Shown: piece by piece, positions 17,198-25,332 of the stretch
Layout of the letters: every line of letters begins with the position of its first letter
Numbering within the stretch: the first letter of the stretch is position 1
Assembly (NCBI RefSeq): GCF_014196535.1
Contig: NZ_JACIDU010000017.1
Coordinates: 1-64,000 of the forward strand
Reading direction: 5' to 3'
Length of the DNA stretch: 64,000 bases
DNA from: Allorhizobium borbori
GTDB lineage: Bacteria > Pseudomonadota > Alphaproteobacteria > Rhizobiales > Rhizobiaceae
Position numbers and translations under genes: made by a program
The notes under the pieces: model-generated
What the model was told of the DNA's origin: nothing
Seen by the model: only the letters and a program-made list of their open reading frames with translations
Databases searched by the model: none

Positions 17198-17592
17198 CCA
17201 CATTGAAAGTCGGGATTGCCGACTATGAAGAAATGAAGGCCCGCACCATGCGGATCGCGCGCGGCGAGGAAAAACCTGTGCCCAGCGATCCGAAGGTGTG
17301 GTTCACCTCGACCGAATCCTTTGCCAAGGTGCTGTCGGCCGGCAACCGCGAACTGCTGCGCATCATCGCCGAGAAAGCCCCGGCATCGCTGGAGGAACTG
17401 GCGGAAATCACCGGCCGGGCCGGCTCCAATCTGTCACGCACCCTGAAAACCATGGAGAACTACGGTCTTGTGCGACTCGAACCGGGGCATGGGCGTAAGC
17501 TCGCGCCCAAGGTGGTGCATGACCGCGTGGAGCTGGCGTTGCCCCTGATCGACCACCCCAAGATGAAGAAAGCTATGGGAGGCCGACCATGA
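17194..17592 (+). CDS. TumA-like winged-helix antitoxin/regulator
   Basis: 132 residues. A MarR-like helix-turn-helix is clear: LLRIIAEKAPASLEELAEIT, GRAGSNLSRTLKTMENYGLV, then a wing (RLEPGHGRKLAPKVV). The N-terminal extension mentions ADYEEMKARTMRIARGEEK, as in antitoxin-type DNA-binding proteins annotated near TumE toxins. It overlaps the toxin gene upstream and the recombinase start downstream (ATGA both times), so it could repress the whole unit. Confidence 0.68.
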   Translation: MTTLKVGIADYEEMKARTMRIARGEEKPVPSDPKVWFTSTESFAKVLSAGNRELLRIIAEKAPASLEELAEITGRAGSNLSRTLKTMENYGLVRLEPGHGRKLAPKVVHDRVELALPLIDHPKMKKAMGGRP

Positions 17593-19247
17593 ACATTCAC
17601 AGCCCAACCACTACCGCCCGCGCCGCGCTCTACCTGCGCGTTTCGACTGCCCGGCAGGCGGAGCATGATATTTCCATTCCCGACCAGAAGCGGCAGGGCG
17701 AAGCCTATTGCGAGCAGCGCGGCTATCAGCTCGTTGAGACTTATGTGGAACCGGGCGCAACCGCCACCAACGACAAGCGCCCCGAATTCCAGCGCATGAT
17801 CGAGGCGGGCACGTCGAAGCCCGCGCCCTTCGACATTGTCGTGGTGCATAGCTTCTCGCGCTTCTTCCGCGATCACTTCGAGATGGAGTTCTACGTTCGC
17901 AAGCTGGCGAAGAACGGCGTCAAGCTCGTGTCCATCACGCAGGAAATGGGCGACGATCCCATGCACCAGATGATGCGGCAGATCATGGCGCTGTTCGACG
18001 AATACCAGTCCAAGGAGAACGCCAAGCACGTCCTGCGCGCCATGAACGAGAATGCCCGGCAGGGTTTCTGGAACGGCGCACGGCCGCCCATCGGCTATCG
18101 CATCGTCGCGGCCGAGCAGCGCGGATCGAAGATCAAGAAGAAGCTGGAGATCGACCCGCTGCACGCCGACACCGTGCGGCTGATCTATCGCCTGTTCCTC
18201 GAAGGAGACGGCACGTCCGGCGCGATGGGCGTCAAGGCCATCGCCACCTATCTCAACGAGCGCCGCTTCTTCACCCGCGACGGAGGGCGTTGGGGATTGG
18301 CGCAAATCCACGCCATCCTGACCCGCACCACCTATATCGGCGAGCACAGGTTCAACACCCGCTCGCACAAGGATCGGGAGAAGAAGCCGGAGAGCGAGGT
18401 CGCCATCATGGCGGTGCCGCCCCTAATCGAGCGCGAGACGTTCGACGCGGTGCAAGCCCGCCTCAAGTCCCGCAATCCCATGGTGACGCCTGCACGTGTC
18501 TCCAGCGGCCCGACGCTCCTGACCGGCATTTGCTTCTGCGCCAAGTGCGGGGGAGCGATGACGCTTCGCACCGGCCAAGGCAGCACGGGCGCGACATACC
18601 GCTACTATACCTGCTCGACCAAGGCCCGGCAGGGCAAGACCGGCTGCAAGGGTCGCACGATCCCCATGGACAAGCTGGACCATACGGTCGCCGATTATAT
18701 CGGGGACCGCCTGCTCCTGCCCAAGCGGTTGGAAACCGTCCTTGCCAGCGTCATCGACCGCCGACAGGAACGCACCGAGCGCCGCCGCGAGCATCTTGCC
18801 GAGCTTCAAAGGCGAATCACGGAAGCCGACCAGCGGCTCGGCCGTCTCTTTGACGCCATCGAAGCCGGCATGGTGGACAAGGACGACGCCATGGCAAAGG
18901 AACGCATGGTGAGCCTCAAGGCATTGCGGGATCAAGCCGCCGCCGACGCGGAGCGCACGCAGCTCGCGCTCGATAGTTCAGGCAATCAGGGCGTCACCCC
19001 CGATATGCTCAAGGGGTTTGCCCGCAAAGCCCGTGAACGGATCAGGCTCAACGATGGCGGCTACCGCCGCGACCATCTACGCGCGCTGGCGCAGCGTGTC
19101 GAGGTTGCCGACGACGAGGTTCGCATCATGGGATCGAAGTCGGAACTGCTGCGAACGCTGGTCGCCGCTTCAAGCGTAGAAACGGCGGCGTTCGGCGTTC
19201 ATAGTTCTGTTCTGAAATGGCGCACCCGACAGGATTCGAACCTGTGA
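17589..19247 (+). CDS. Large serine recombinase (integrase of the element)
   Basis: 552 residues. An N-terminal resolvase catalytic domain ([11 protein letters not shown] with Ser19; [11 protein letters not shown]) is followed by a recombinase domain with PPIGYRI and [20 protein letters not shown], then a zinc ribbon (CFCAKCGG...YYTCSTK...GCKG, residues about 314-351) and a coiled coil ([20 protein letters not shown]). Such enzymes integrate and excise elements without host factors, aided by a directionality factor. The last residues, WRTRQDSNL, are encoded by the 3' end of tRNA-Arg, so the crossover site lies at the gene's own end. It is the right-most gene of the element. Confidence 0.95.
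   Translation: MNIHSPTTTARAALYLRVSTARQAEHDISIPDQKRQGEAYCEQRGYQLVETYVEPGATATNDKRPEFQRMIEAGTSKPAPFDIVVVHSFSRFFRDHFEMEFYVRKLAKNGVKLVSITQEMGDDPMHQMMRQIMALFDEYQSKENAKHVLRAMNENARQGFWNGARPPIGYRIVAAEQRGSKIKKKLEIDPLHADTVRLIYRLFLEGDGTSGAMGVKAIATYLNERRFFTRDGGRWGLAQIHAILTRTTYIGEHRFNTRSHKDREKKPESEVAIMAVPPLIERETFDAVQARLKSRNPMVTPARVSSGPTLLTGICFCAKCGGAMTLRTGQGSTGATYRYYTCSTKARQGKTGCKGRTIPMDKLDHTVADYIGDRLLLPKRLETVLASVIDRRQERTERRREHLAELQRRITEADQRLGRLFDAIEAGMVDKDDAMAKERMVSLKALRDQAAADAERTQLALDSSGNQGVTPDMLKGFARKARERIRLNDGGYRRDHLRALAQRVEVADDEVRIMGSKSELLRTLVAASSVETAAFGVHSSVLKWRTRQDSNL
19218..19247. other. Putative attachment site: element/chromosome junction in tRNA-Arg
   Basis: The recombinase frame continues through the CCA, acceptor and T-arm portion of tRNA-Arg before its stop. 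This indicates that the element carries or restores this segment on integration. The exact core is not visible without the other end, which lies left of the window. Confidence 0.6.
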
Positions 19248-19294
19248 CCTTTGGAATCGGAATCCAACACTCTATCCAGCTGAGCTACGGGTGC
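19218..19294 (-). tRNA. tRNA-Arg (anticodon CCG)
   Basis: A 77-base cloverleaf on the minus strand: acceptor stem GCACCCG/CGGGTGC, D arm with AGCTGGATA, anticodon stem TTGGA/TCCAA with loop TTCCGAT giving anticodon CCG, T arm with TTCGAAT, and encoded CCA at 19220-19218. It reads codon CGG. The 3' half overlaps the end of the serine recombinase gene, marking it as the insertion site of the element. Confidence 0.97.
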
Positions 19295-19393
19295 GCTCGA
19301 GGCGAAACGGATTCGCCGGTAGCCGGTTCATAGCCCAGCTTTGCTGTCGCATCAACGGTTAAAACACAGAATTCGTTGATGCCTGTTCGTTTG

Positions 19394-19876
19394 TCAGGGC
19401 TGGCGTTCGCGTAGTGCGGTGTCGATGAGCTGGTTGGCGATGGTCATGCGGACGGTGGCGTTGCTACGGAAGGCGGCGGCGACGCAATCGGGATGGTTTT
19501 GCCGGGCGAAGAGGCGGCGCTTTTCGTTCAGTTCGGCGGTGGTCGTGTTGCTATCGATGCCGAGTTCGGCGGCAATCGCTGCCGGTTCCAGGACGATGAG
19601 GTGGGCCGGCATTTCGGGGCCGGCCGCCGGTTCGTCCTCGGTAAAGGTCAGGGTCGGGCGAGGTTCGGGCCGATCGGCGAGAATGTCGGCATAGGCGCCG
19701 GCGGAACGATACATGCGGGTCTGTTCGGTCTCGGCGGTCTGCGCCGCGAAGGACATGTTCAGCCCGAAAACGCGGTGGGAGGAGGGTGCTTCGTCAGTCT
19801 CGGCGGAGGCGGCTTTATCCGCTTCCTCGCGCAGGCGTTCGACGACGGAGTGAAAAACAGAACGCCCAAAAAGCAT
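19394..19876 (-). CDS. Small J-domain-like protein
   Basis: 160 residues with GGGAGGG a few bases before the ATG. The C-terminal 60 residues form a partial J-domain: ELNEKRRLFARQNHPDCVAA contains the HPD motif needed to stimulate Hsp70. The N-terminal 90 residues are acidic and low in motifs. It lies between the Anbu-type trio and the tRNA-Arg and is the first chromosomal gene after the element. An accessory co-chaperone is likely; the client is unknown. Confidence 0.7.
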   Translation of the reverse strand: MLFGRSVFHSVVERLREEADKAASAETDEAPSSHRVFGLNMSFAAQTAETEQTRMYRSAGAYADILADRPEPRPTLTFTEDEPAAGPEMPAHLIVLEPAAIAAELGIDSNTTTAELNEKRRLFARQNHPDCVAAAFRSNATVRMTIANQLIDTALRERQP

Positions 19877-19943
19877 GAACCCTCCCGCTCGCTGAGAACG
19901 GAAGGGAATCAGCCGAAGCTTGCGCGAGACTTGCGTCGGCGCG

Positions 19944-20759
19944 TCAGGACTGGCTCTGGCTCTGTTCCTGCTCCACAGTCAGATACACGGTGAGTGTTTC
20001 GCCAGCCGCGCCAATCCGCAAGCCGGAGACTGGTACGCAATCGCGATAGCACATGCCCGTTGCCACGCGGACGTAGCGCTCGTCCGGGCAGATCTTGTTG
20101 GCGGGATCGAAGCCGACCCAGCCGAGACCGGGAATGTGTGCTTCCGCCCAGGCATGGGTCGCAACCTGCTCCGGCTGGTCGTCCATCCATAGATAGCCGG
20201 ACACGTAGCGCGCGGGAATGCCGAGGGTGCGGGCGGCGGCAATGAAGAGATGGGCGTGATCCTGACAAACGCCCTTCTTCGCTTCCAGCGCCTGCTCGGC
20301 GGTGGTTTCGCTGTCGGTCGAACCGGGCGTGTAGGTCACGGTCTCGTGGATCGTTTCCATCAAAGCGTGCATCCTGGCCAGTTCGCCGTCGCCGGTAACA
20401 CCGCGCGCCAGTTCACGCACCAGCTTTCCGGCTTTGGTGCGCGGGGTTTCACGCAGGTAAAGCCATAGCGGCACGAAGCCCTGATGCGGGCCGATGACGC
20501 CGTTCACGTCCCGGGTCTCGACCGTGCCGGTGGCGGTGATCTTCACCGTATGGCGCTCGCCATCGACGGAGACCAGTTCGTTGAGATTGCCGAACTGATC
20601 GTGGAAGGAGACTTCAATCGTCGCGCCTTCTACCGACACGCTCCAGTCGAGCACATTCTGACTGCGGTCGGAAAGCGGCGTCAGCCGCAGGCGCTGCAGC
20701 GTGTAGGGAACCGGCTGGTCGTACACGTATTCCGTCTTGTGCGTGATCTTCAGTCGCAT
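19944..20759 (-). CDS. Transglutaminase-like cysteine protease (COG1305 type)
   Basis: 271 residues from MRLKITHKTEYVYDQPVPYT; the open frame 21 bases upstream starts only with TTG. An N-terminal beta domain precedes the papain-like transglutaminase core with Cys in KKGVCQDHAHLF, His in VATHAWAEAH and Asp in GWVGFDPANK, a complete catalytic triad. Proteins of this kind, together with alpha-E and circularly permuted ATP-grasp partners, form the conserved set found with the Anbu proteasome homolog. It lies downstream of both partners on the same strand. Substrate unknown; peptide cleavage or amide formation is plausible. Confidence 0.9.
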   Translation of the reverse strand: MRLKITHKTEYVYDQPVPYTLQRLRLTPLSDRSQNVLDWSVSVEGATIEVSFHDQFGNLNELVSVDGERHTVKITATGTVETRDVNGVIGPHQGFVPLWLYLRETPRTKAGKLVRELARGVTGDGELARMHALMETIHETVTYTPGSTDSETTAEQALEAKKGVCQDHAHLFIAAARTLGIPARYVSGYLWMDDQPEQVATHAWAEAHIPGLGWVGFDPANKICPDERYVRVATGMCYRDCVPVSGLRIGAAGETLTVYLTVEQEQSQSQS

Positions 20760-20853
20760 GAATGTAACCCTGGTTGGCAATCAGGGCGCCCCGCGCGTTT
20801 CCTGAAACGGTGAGGCACCCTGTTCGTGTCCGGCTGGGCGCAAGGCCCCGGCC

Positions 20854-21792
20854 TTAACTGTAGAAGCGGTAGCCGTCCGTGATTTCCTGTCCGAGCTGAC
20901 CGTTGTGACCAACGAAATCCTCAAGGAATTCGTGCAGGCCCTGTTCCATCACGGCATTGATCGTCAGGCTCTGCAGCTTACTGTTGATCGCATCCGCCGT
21001 TTCGTGGGCCGCATGGCGTTCGCCATATTCCCGGGCGAGATAGCCGAGATTGCTGACGATTTTCTCGTAGCAGTAGATCAGCGAGCGCGGCATCTGGCCG
21101 TTCAGGATCAGGAAATGGGCGATGTCGGCGGGCTTGTATTCGCCGTCATAGACCCAGCGATAGGAGCGATGGGCCGAAACGGAACGCAGGATCGATTCCC
21201 ACTGGGCGTTGTCGAGCGAGGAGCCGACATGGGAAGCACCCGGCAGAAGGACGTAATATTTCACGTCCAGAATGCGGCTCGTATTGTCGGCGCGTTCTAT
21301 GAACGTGCCGATGCGCGAGAAGTTGTAAAGCTCGTTGCGCAGCATGGAGCCGTGAAAGGCACCACGCACGAGGCCCGCGCGCCGCTTGATGACGTCGATC
21401 ACTTCCGGCAGGTCCTGCGGCTTTACGCGCCGCGCCAGAAGCTGCTTCAGCTCGATCCAGTATTCGTTGGTCGCTTCCCAGGTTTCCCGGGTCAGCGCGG
21501 TGCGCACCATGCGGGCGTTGTTTCGGCCCTGCTCGATGCAGGACATGACGCTCGACGGATTGGCCTTGTCGCGCAGCATGAAGTCGATGGCGTCGGCGGA
21601 CGTAACGGTCCGGTCTTCGCCGAAAATTTCACGCACGCCGGCACTTTGCAGCACGCCATCCCAATCGGAATCGGCGGCCTGCGAACGGGTCAGCGACATG
21701 CGCACGCCCGCATCGACCAGACGCGCAATATTTTCGGCGCGCTCGATGTAACGGAACATCCAGTAGAGTCCGTTGGCGGTTCTTCCCAGCAT
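20854..21792 (-). CDS. Alpha-E domain protein (DUF403/COG2307)
   Basis: 312 residues, all-helical, beginning LGRTANGLYWMFRYIERAEN as is typical of the family, with NARMVRTALTRETWEATNEYW further on. Start supported by GGAGG 10 bases upstream, inside the stop region of the ATP-grasp gene. The family has no established catalytic activity. Its genes almost always accompany a circularly permuted ATP-grasp gene, as here, so the two products probably act together. Confidence 0.92.
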   Translation of the reverse strand: MLGRTANGLYWMFRYIERAENIARLVDAGVRMSLTRSQAADSDWDGVLQSAGVREIFGEDRTVTSADAIDFMLRDKANPSSVMSCIEQGRNNARMVRTALTRETWEATNEYWIELKQLLARRVKPQDLPEVIDVIKRRAGLVRGAFHGSMLRNELYNFSRIGTFIERADNTSRILDVKYYVLLPGASHVGSSLDNAQWESILRSVSAHRSYRWVYDGEYKPADIAHFLILNGQMPRSLIYCYEKIVSNLGYLAREYGERHAAHETADAINSKLQSLTINAVMEQGLHEFLEDFVGHNGQLGQEITDGYRFYS

Positions 21793-21795
21793 GTA

Positions 21796-23232
21796 TCAGT
21801 CCTCCAGAACCCAGGTGTCCTTGGTGCCGCCGCCCTGGCTGGAATTCACTACCAGGGAGCCCTTCTTCAAGGCGACGCGCGTAAGCCCGCCGGGTATGAT
21901 TCTCACCTTGTCGGAGACGAGAACGTAAGGACGAAGATCGACGTGACGGGGCGCGATGCCCTTGTCGACGAAAATCGGGACTGTGGAGAGCGAGAGTGTC
22001 GGCTGGGCAATGTAGTTGCCCGGCTTGGCGCGCAGCTTTTCGGCGAAGGCCTCGCGCTCCTTCTTCGAGGCCGTCGGGCCGACGAGCATGCCGTAGCCGC
22101 CCGAACCATGCACTTCCTTGATGACGAGATCGGCAATGTTGTCGAGCACGTATTTCAGGCTGTCCGGCTCGGAACAACGCCAGGTCGGCACGTTCTGGAG
22201 CAGTGGCTTCGAGCCGGTATAGAACTCGACGATCTCCGGCATGTAGGAATAGATCGCCTTGTCGTCGGAAATGCCGGTGCCCGGTGCATTGGCAATGGTG
22301 ATGTTGCCGGAACGGTAGACATCCATGATGCCGGGAACGCCGAGACAGCTATCCGGACGGAAGGTCAGCGGATCGAGGAAATCGTCGTCCACGCGGCGGT
22401 AAAGCACGTCGATCGCCTCATAACCGCGGGTCGTGCGCATCTTCACCTTGCCGTCGATGACGCGCAGGTCCGAGCCCTCCACCAGTTCCACGCCCATCAT
22501 GTCGGCGAGGAAGGAATGTTCGTAATAGGCGGAGTTGTAGATGCCGGGGGTCAGGACGGCCACGCGCGGCTTGCCCTTGCATCCCGGAGGGGCGAGTGAG
22601 GCCAGCGACTGGCGCAGCAGGAACGGATAGTCCTCCACGCGCTGGACCTTGTTCGCCTGAAACAGTTCGGGGAACATCTGCATCATCGTCTCGCGGTTCT
22701 CCAGCATGTAGGAGACGCCGGAGGGCGTGCGGGCATTGTCTTCCAGAACGTAGAACTGGTCCTCGCCGGTGCGTACGATATCCGTGCCGACGATGTGGGT
22801 ATAGACGCCGCCCGGCGGCGAAAACCCAATCATCTCCGGCAGAAAGGCGTCGTTTTTCTCGATCAGTTCGCGCGGGATGCGGCCGGCGCGGATGATTTCC
22901 TGCTTGTGGTAGATGTCATCGAGGAAGGCGTTGAGCGCGATGACGCGCTGTTCGATGCCCTGGGCCAGCTTCCGCCATTCACGGCCGGAAATGATGCGGG
23001 GAACGATGTCGAAGGGAATGAGCTTTTCGGAGGAATCGGCGTGGCCGTAAACGGCAAAGGTGATCCCGGTTCGTCTGAAGATGTTCTCGGCATCCCGGGT
23101 CTTGGCTTTGAGGTGTGCCGGGTCCTGACTGGAATACCACTCGTGGTAGGACTGGTAGGGTTCGCGCGGAACATTGTCCGCATTCATCATTTCGTCAAAT
23201 GCCAAAGGTGCGGTCCCCGATTTTTTGACCAT
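21796..23232 (-). CDS. Circularly permuted ATP-grasp protein (COG2308)
   Basis: 478 residues starting at MVKKSGTAPLAFDEMMN; upstream the frame offers only TTG. Family features include FYVLEDNARTPSGVSYMLEN (metal/ATP region), ANAPGTGISDDKAIYSYMPE and VIKEVHGSGGYGMLVGP. These are typical of type-2 circularly permuted ATP-grasp enzymes, thought to form an amide bond with ATP. First gene of the three-gene unit; its stop overlaps the ribosome site of the alpha-E gene. No peptide substrate gene is seen next to it. Confidence 0.92.
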   Translation of the reverse strand: MVKKSGTAPLAFDEMMNADNVPREPYQSYHEWYSSQDPAHLKAKTRDAENIFRRTGITFAVYGHADSSEKLIPFDIVPRIISGREWRKLAQGIEQRVIALNAFLDDIYHKQEIIRAGRIPRELIEKNDAFLPEMIGFSPPGGVYTHIVGTDIVRTGEDQFYVLEDNARTPSGVSYMLENRETMMQMFPELFQANKVQRVEDYPFLLRQSLASLAPPGCKGKPRVAVLTPGIYNSAYYEHSFLADMMGVELVEGSDLRVIDGKVKMRTTRGYEAIDVLYRRVDDDFLDPLTFRPDSCLGVPGIMDVYRSGNITIANAPGTGISDDKAIYSYMPEIVEFYTGSKPLLQNVPTWRCSEPDSLKYVLDNIADLVIKEVHGSGGYGMLVGPTASKKEREAFAEKLRAKPGNYIAQPTLSLSTVPIFVDKGIAPRHVDLRPYVLVSDKVRIIPGGLTRVALKKGSLVVNSSQGGGTKDTWVLED

Positions 23233-23450
23233 TTGAATACAACGTTCTTGGCAATGCAAGAACCATGCTCAGTTCGGGGCAATAATTTTGGGAGGGCTCA
23301 TTTTCTTGATTTTACAGATGTTTGGCACTCTCTGAGGTATTGGCCTGCACTGAATTTGATCACGAACGCTGTGCGCTTCGCGCATGCGTACAAGTTGTGG
23401 CCGGTTTTTTGATTCGAAAATAAGCGAATGCACGTTTTGTGTGCATCCAT

Positions 23451-23476
23451 CAGGGCGGCGCTTTTACGCCGCCCTG
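23451..23476 (-). terminator. Candidate terminator downstream of rhlE
   Basis: cagggcggcg and cgccgccctg form a perfect 10-bp stem with a 6-base loop, 23 bases past the rhlE stop. No strong T run follows on the minus strand, so termination efficiency is uncertain. The remaining bases 23233-23450 carry the ATP-grasp promoter region and no gene I can see. Confidence 0.5.
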
Positions 23477-23498
23477 AAGTCGATCCGTTCAGCCTGTC

Positions 23499-24932
23499 TC
23501 AGGCCTGGTTCTGGCGCTGGGGACGTCCGCCACCGAAGCCGCGCTTGCGGCCTTCGTTGCCGCGTTCGCCCTGCCCACCGGCATTGTCGCGACCATGGCC
23601 GAATTTCGGACGGTTGTTGCGGTTCCGGGGCGGGCGGTTGCCGTGCTCCGAACGACCGCCGGCAGCTTCGGCGCCGTCGCCGGACGGCTTGCCGTCGTGG
23701 CCGCGTGCGGGCCGGGGCGGGCGCGGACCGCGGGCCTGATCGGAGCGGCCGCGACCGCCATTGTTGTTGCCGCGGGCTGGCCGTGCAGGGGCAACGCCGG
23801 CATGCGGTTCGCCGCTTGCGACGGCAATCGAGATGCCCATCAGACGTTCGATGTCACGCAGCAACTTGGCTTCGTCCGGAGCGCAGAAAGCGATCGCGAT
23901 GCCTTCGCGGCCGGCGCGGGCCGTGCGGCCGATACGGTGCACATAGGCATCCGGCACTTCCGGCAGGTCGTAGTTATAGACGTGGCTGACGCCGGGAATA
24001 TCGATGCCGCGGGCGGCCACGTCGGTTGCCACGAGAACGGCGACTTCACCGTCGCGGAAGCCCTTGAGCGCGCGGTCGCGCTGGCCCTGGCTCTTGTTGC
24101 CGTGGATGGAGGCCACGGAATAGCCGACCTGCTCCAGATGCTTCGCCAGCTTTTCAGCGCCGTGCTTGGTGCGTAGGAAGACGATGGCGCGGCCATCCGG
24201 ATTGGCGGTGAGCTGCTCCTTGAGGATCGCCGTCTTGTCGTTCTTGCCGCCCACGAAGTGAACATACTGCTCGATCTTGTCGGCTGCCTTGCCGGGCGGG
24301 GTCACTTCGACCTTTTCCGGATTCGTCAGGTAGTCCTTGGCGAGATCGGAGATGGCCTTGGGCATGGTGGCCGAGAACAGCAGCGTCTGGCGCTTGGCCG
24401 GAATGAGCTTCGCGATCTTCTTGAGGTCGTGGATGAAGCCGAGGTCAAGCATCTGGTCGGCTTCATCAAGCACGAGATGGGTAACGGCGGCCAGCGTGAC
24501 GGCACGACGGCTGATCAGGTCGAGCAGGCGGCCCGGCGTGGCGACGAGAATATCGGTGCCACGCAGAAGGTTCTGCTGCTGGCGGTTGATGGACACGCCT
24601 CCGACGACCATGTTGATGCGCAGCGGGGTCTTGCGCATGAAGTTCTTCAGGTTGGTGGCGATCTGGTTCACCAGCTCGCGAGTCGGAGCAAGAATAAGGG
24701 CGCGAACGCCATGCGGACCGACGGTCTTGCCGTCCTTGGAAAGCTGCTGGATGATCGGCAGGCCGAAAGCGGCGGTCTTGCCGGTGCCGGTCTGGGCGAG
24801 GCCGATCAGGTCGCGTCCGGCCAGAACCAGCGGAATGGCCTGGGCCTGGATCGGGGTCGGCTTTTCATAGCCGGCCTGCGTCAGGGTGGCCAGAATCTGC
24901 TGGTCGAGGCCGAGTTCATTGAAATTCGTCAA
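23499..24932 (-). CDS. rhlE: DEAD-box RNA helicase, RhlE type
   Basis: 477 residues. Helicase motifs in order: Q motif ([14 protein letters not shown]), I AQTGTGKT, Ia [60 protein letters not shown]. The C-terminal about 100 residues are Arg/Gly/Asn-rich and probably bind RNA without specificity, as in RhlE and cold-induced helicases. Role: unwinding structured RNA in ribosome assembly or decay. It is divergent from metH. Confidence 0.93.
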   Translation of the reverse strand: MTNFNELGLDQQILATLTQAGYEKPTPIQAQAIPLVLAGRDLIGLAQTGTGKTAAFGLPIIQQLSKDGKTVGPHGVRALILAPTRELVNQIATNLKNFMRKTPLRINMVVGGVSINRQQQNLLRGTDILVATPGRLLDLISRRAVTLAAVTHLVLDEADQMLDLGFIHDLKKIAKLIPAKRQTLLFSATMPKAISDLAKDYLTNPEKVEVTPPGKAADKIEQYVHFVGGKNDKTAILKEQLTANPDGRAIVFLRTKHGAEKLAKHLEQVGYSVASIHGNKSQGQRDRALKGFRDGEVAVLVATDVAARGIDIPGVSHVYNYDLPEVPDAYVHRIGRTARAGREGIAIAFCAPDEAKLLRDIERLMGISIAVASGEPHAGVAPARPARGNNNGGRGRSDQARGPRPPRPARGHDGKPSGDGAEAAGGRSEHGNRPPRNRNNRPKFGHGRDNAGGQGERGNEGRKRGFGGGRPQRQNQA

Positions 24933-25273
24933 GTCAATTGCCTTTCGGGGCGTCGAAAAACGGCCGGCCGGATTATTCCGGTCGAGCTTCGTTCGACGTC
25001 AAGAACCCCGCGTGAAATGGGAACTTGTGGGTTGGAGATGCTTTCAGGCGCATGAGCGCCGCTTGCGCGGCGGTTATGTGTCGCGCCTTCGTCCTTCTTC
25101 TGCGATATCCTTGATGCAGGGCACGCTCACGCGGCGGCCGGAAGGTGGAAAGCTGAGGTTCAGATGCGGTTTCCGCGGCGATAAGTCAAGGTTTCTTTTC
25201 GTTTTTAGCGGATATGACGCCTATATAAGTAAACGATCGCACCCGATGGCGTTGATTGCCCTGCGATATGTTG
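24933..25273. other. Long intergenic region between rhlE and metH
   Basis: About 340 bases between divergent genes before the metH operator. I see no tRNA, no convincing small gene and no riboswitch consensus. It must hold the rhlE promoter and perhaps a long rhlE leader. AT-rich sequence near 25195-25235 contains tataagtaa. Confidence 0.4.
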
Positions 25274-25293
25274 ACATAAAGATATCTTTATGT
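25274..25293. promoter_or_regulatory. Perfect 20-bp palindrome upstream of metH, candidate SahR operator
   Basis: acataaagat/atctttatgt is a perfect palindrome 40 bases before the metH start, and TTGACA (25271-25276) overlaps its left edge like a -35 element. A site with the same acataaagatat half lies at the sahR-like gene promoter (44776-44799). SahR is known in Proteobacteria as an S-adenosylhomocysteine-responsive ArsR repressor of methionine-cycle genes, which fits metH as target. Confidence 0.8.
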
Positions 25294-25332
25294 GATCTGG
25301 GTGCCGACACCACGAGAAACAGGAGCATGCCC

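Noticed and set aside
20905-22599. 564-codon open frame on the plus strand
   Set aside because: It lies antisense to the alpha-E and ATP-grasp genes, which have clear family motifs. The antisense frame has no recognisable domain and a GC-driven composition.
24933-25326. SAM or SAH riboswitch upstream of metH
   Set aside because: I found no segment matching the conserved cores I know; the palindrome gives a simpler protein-based control.
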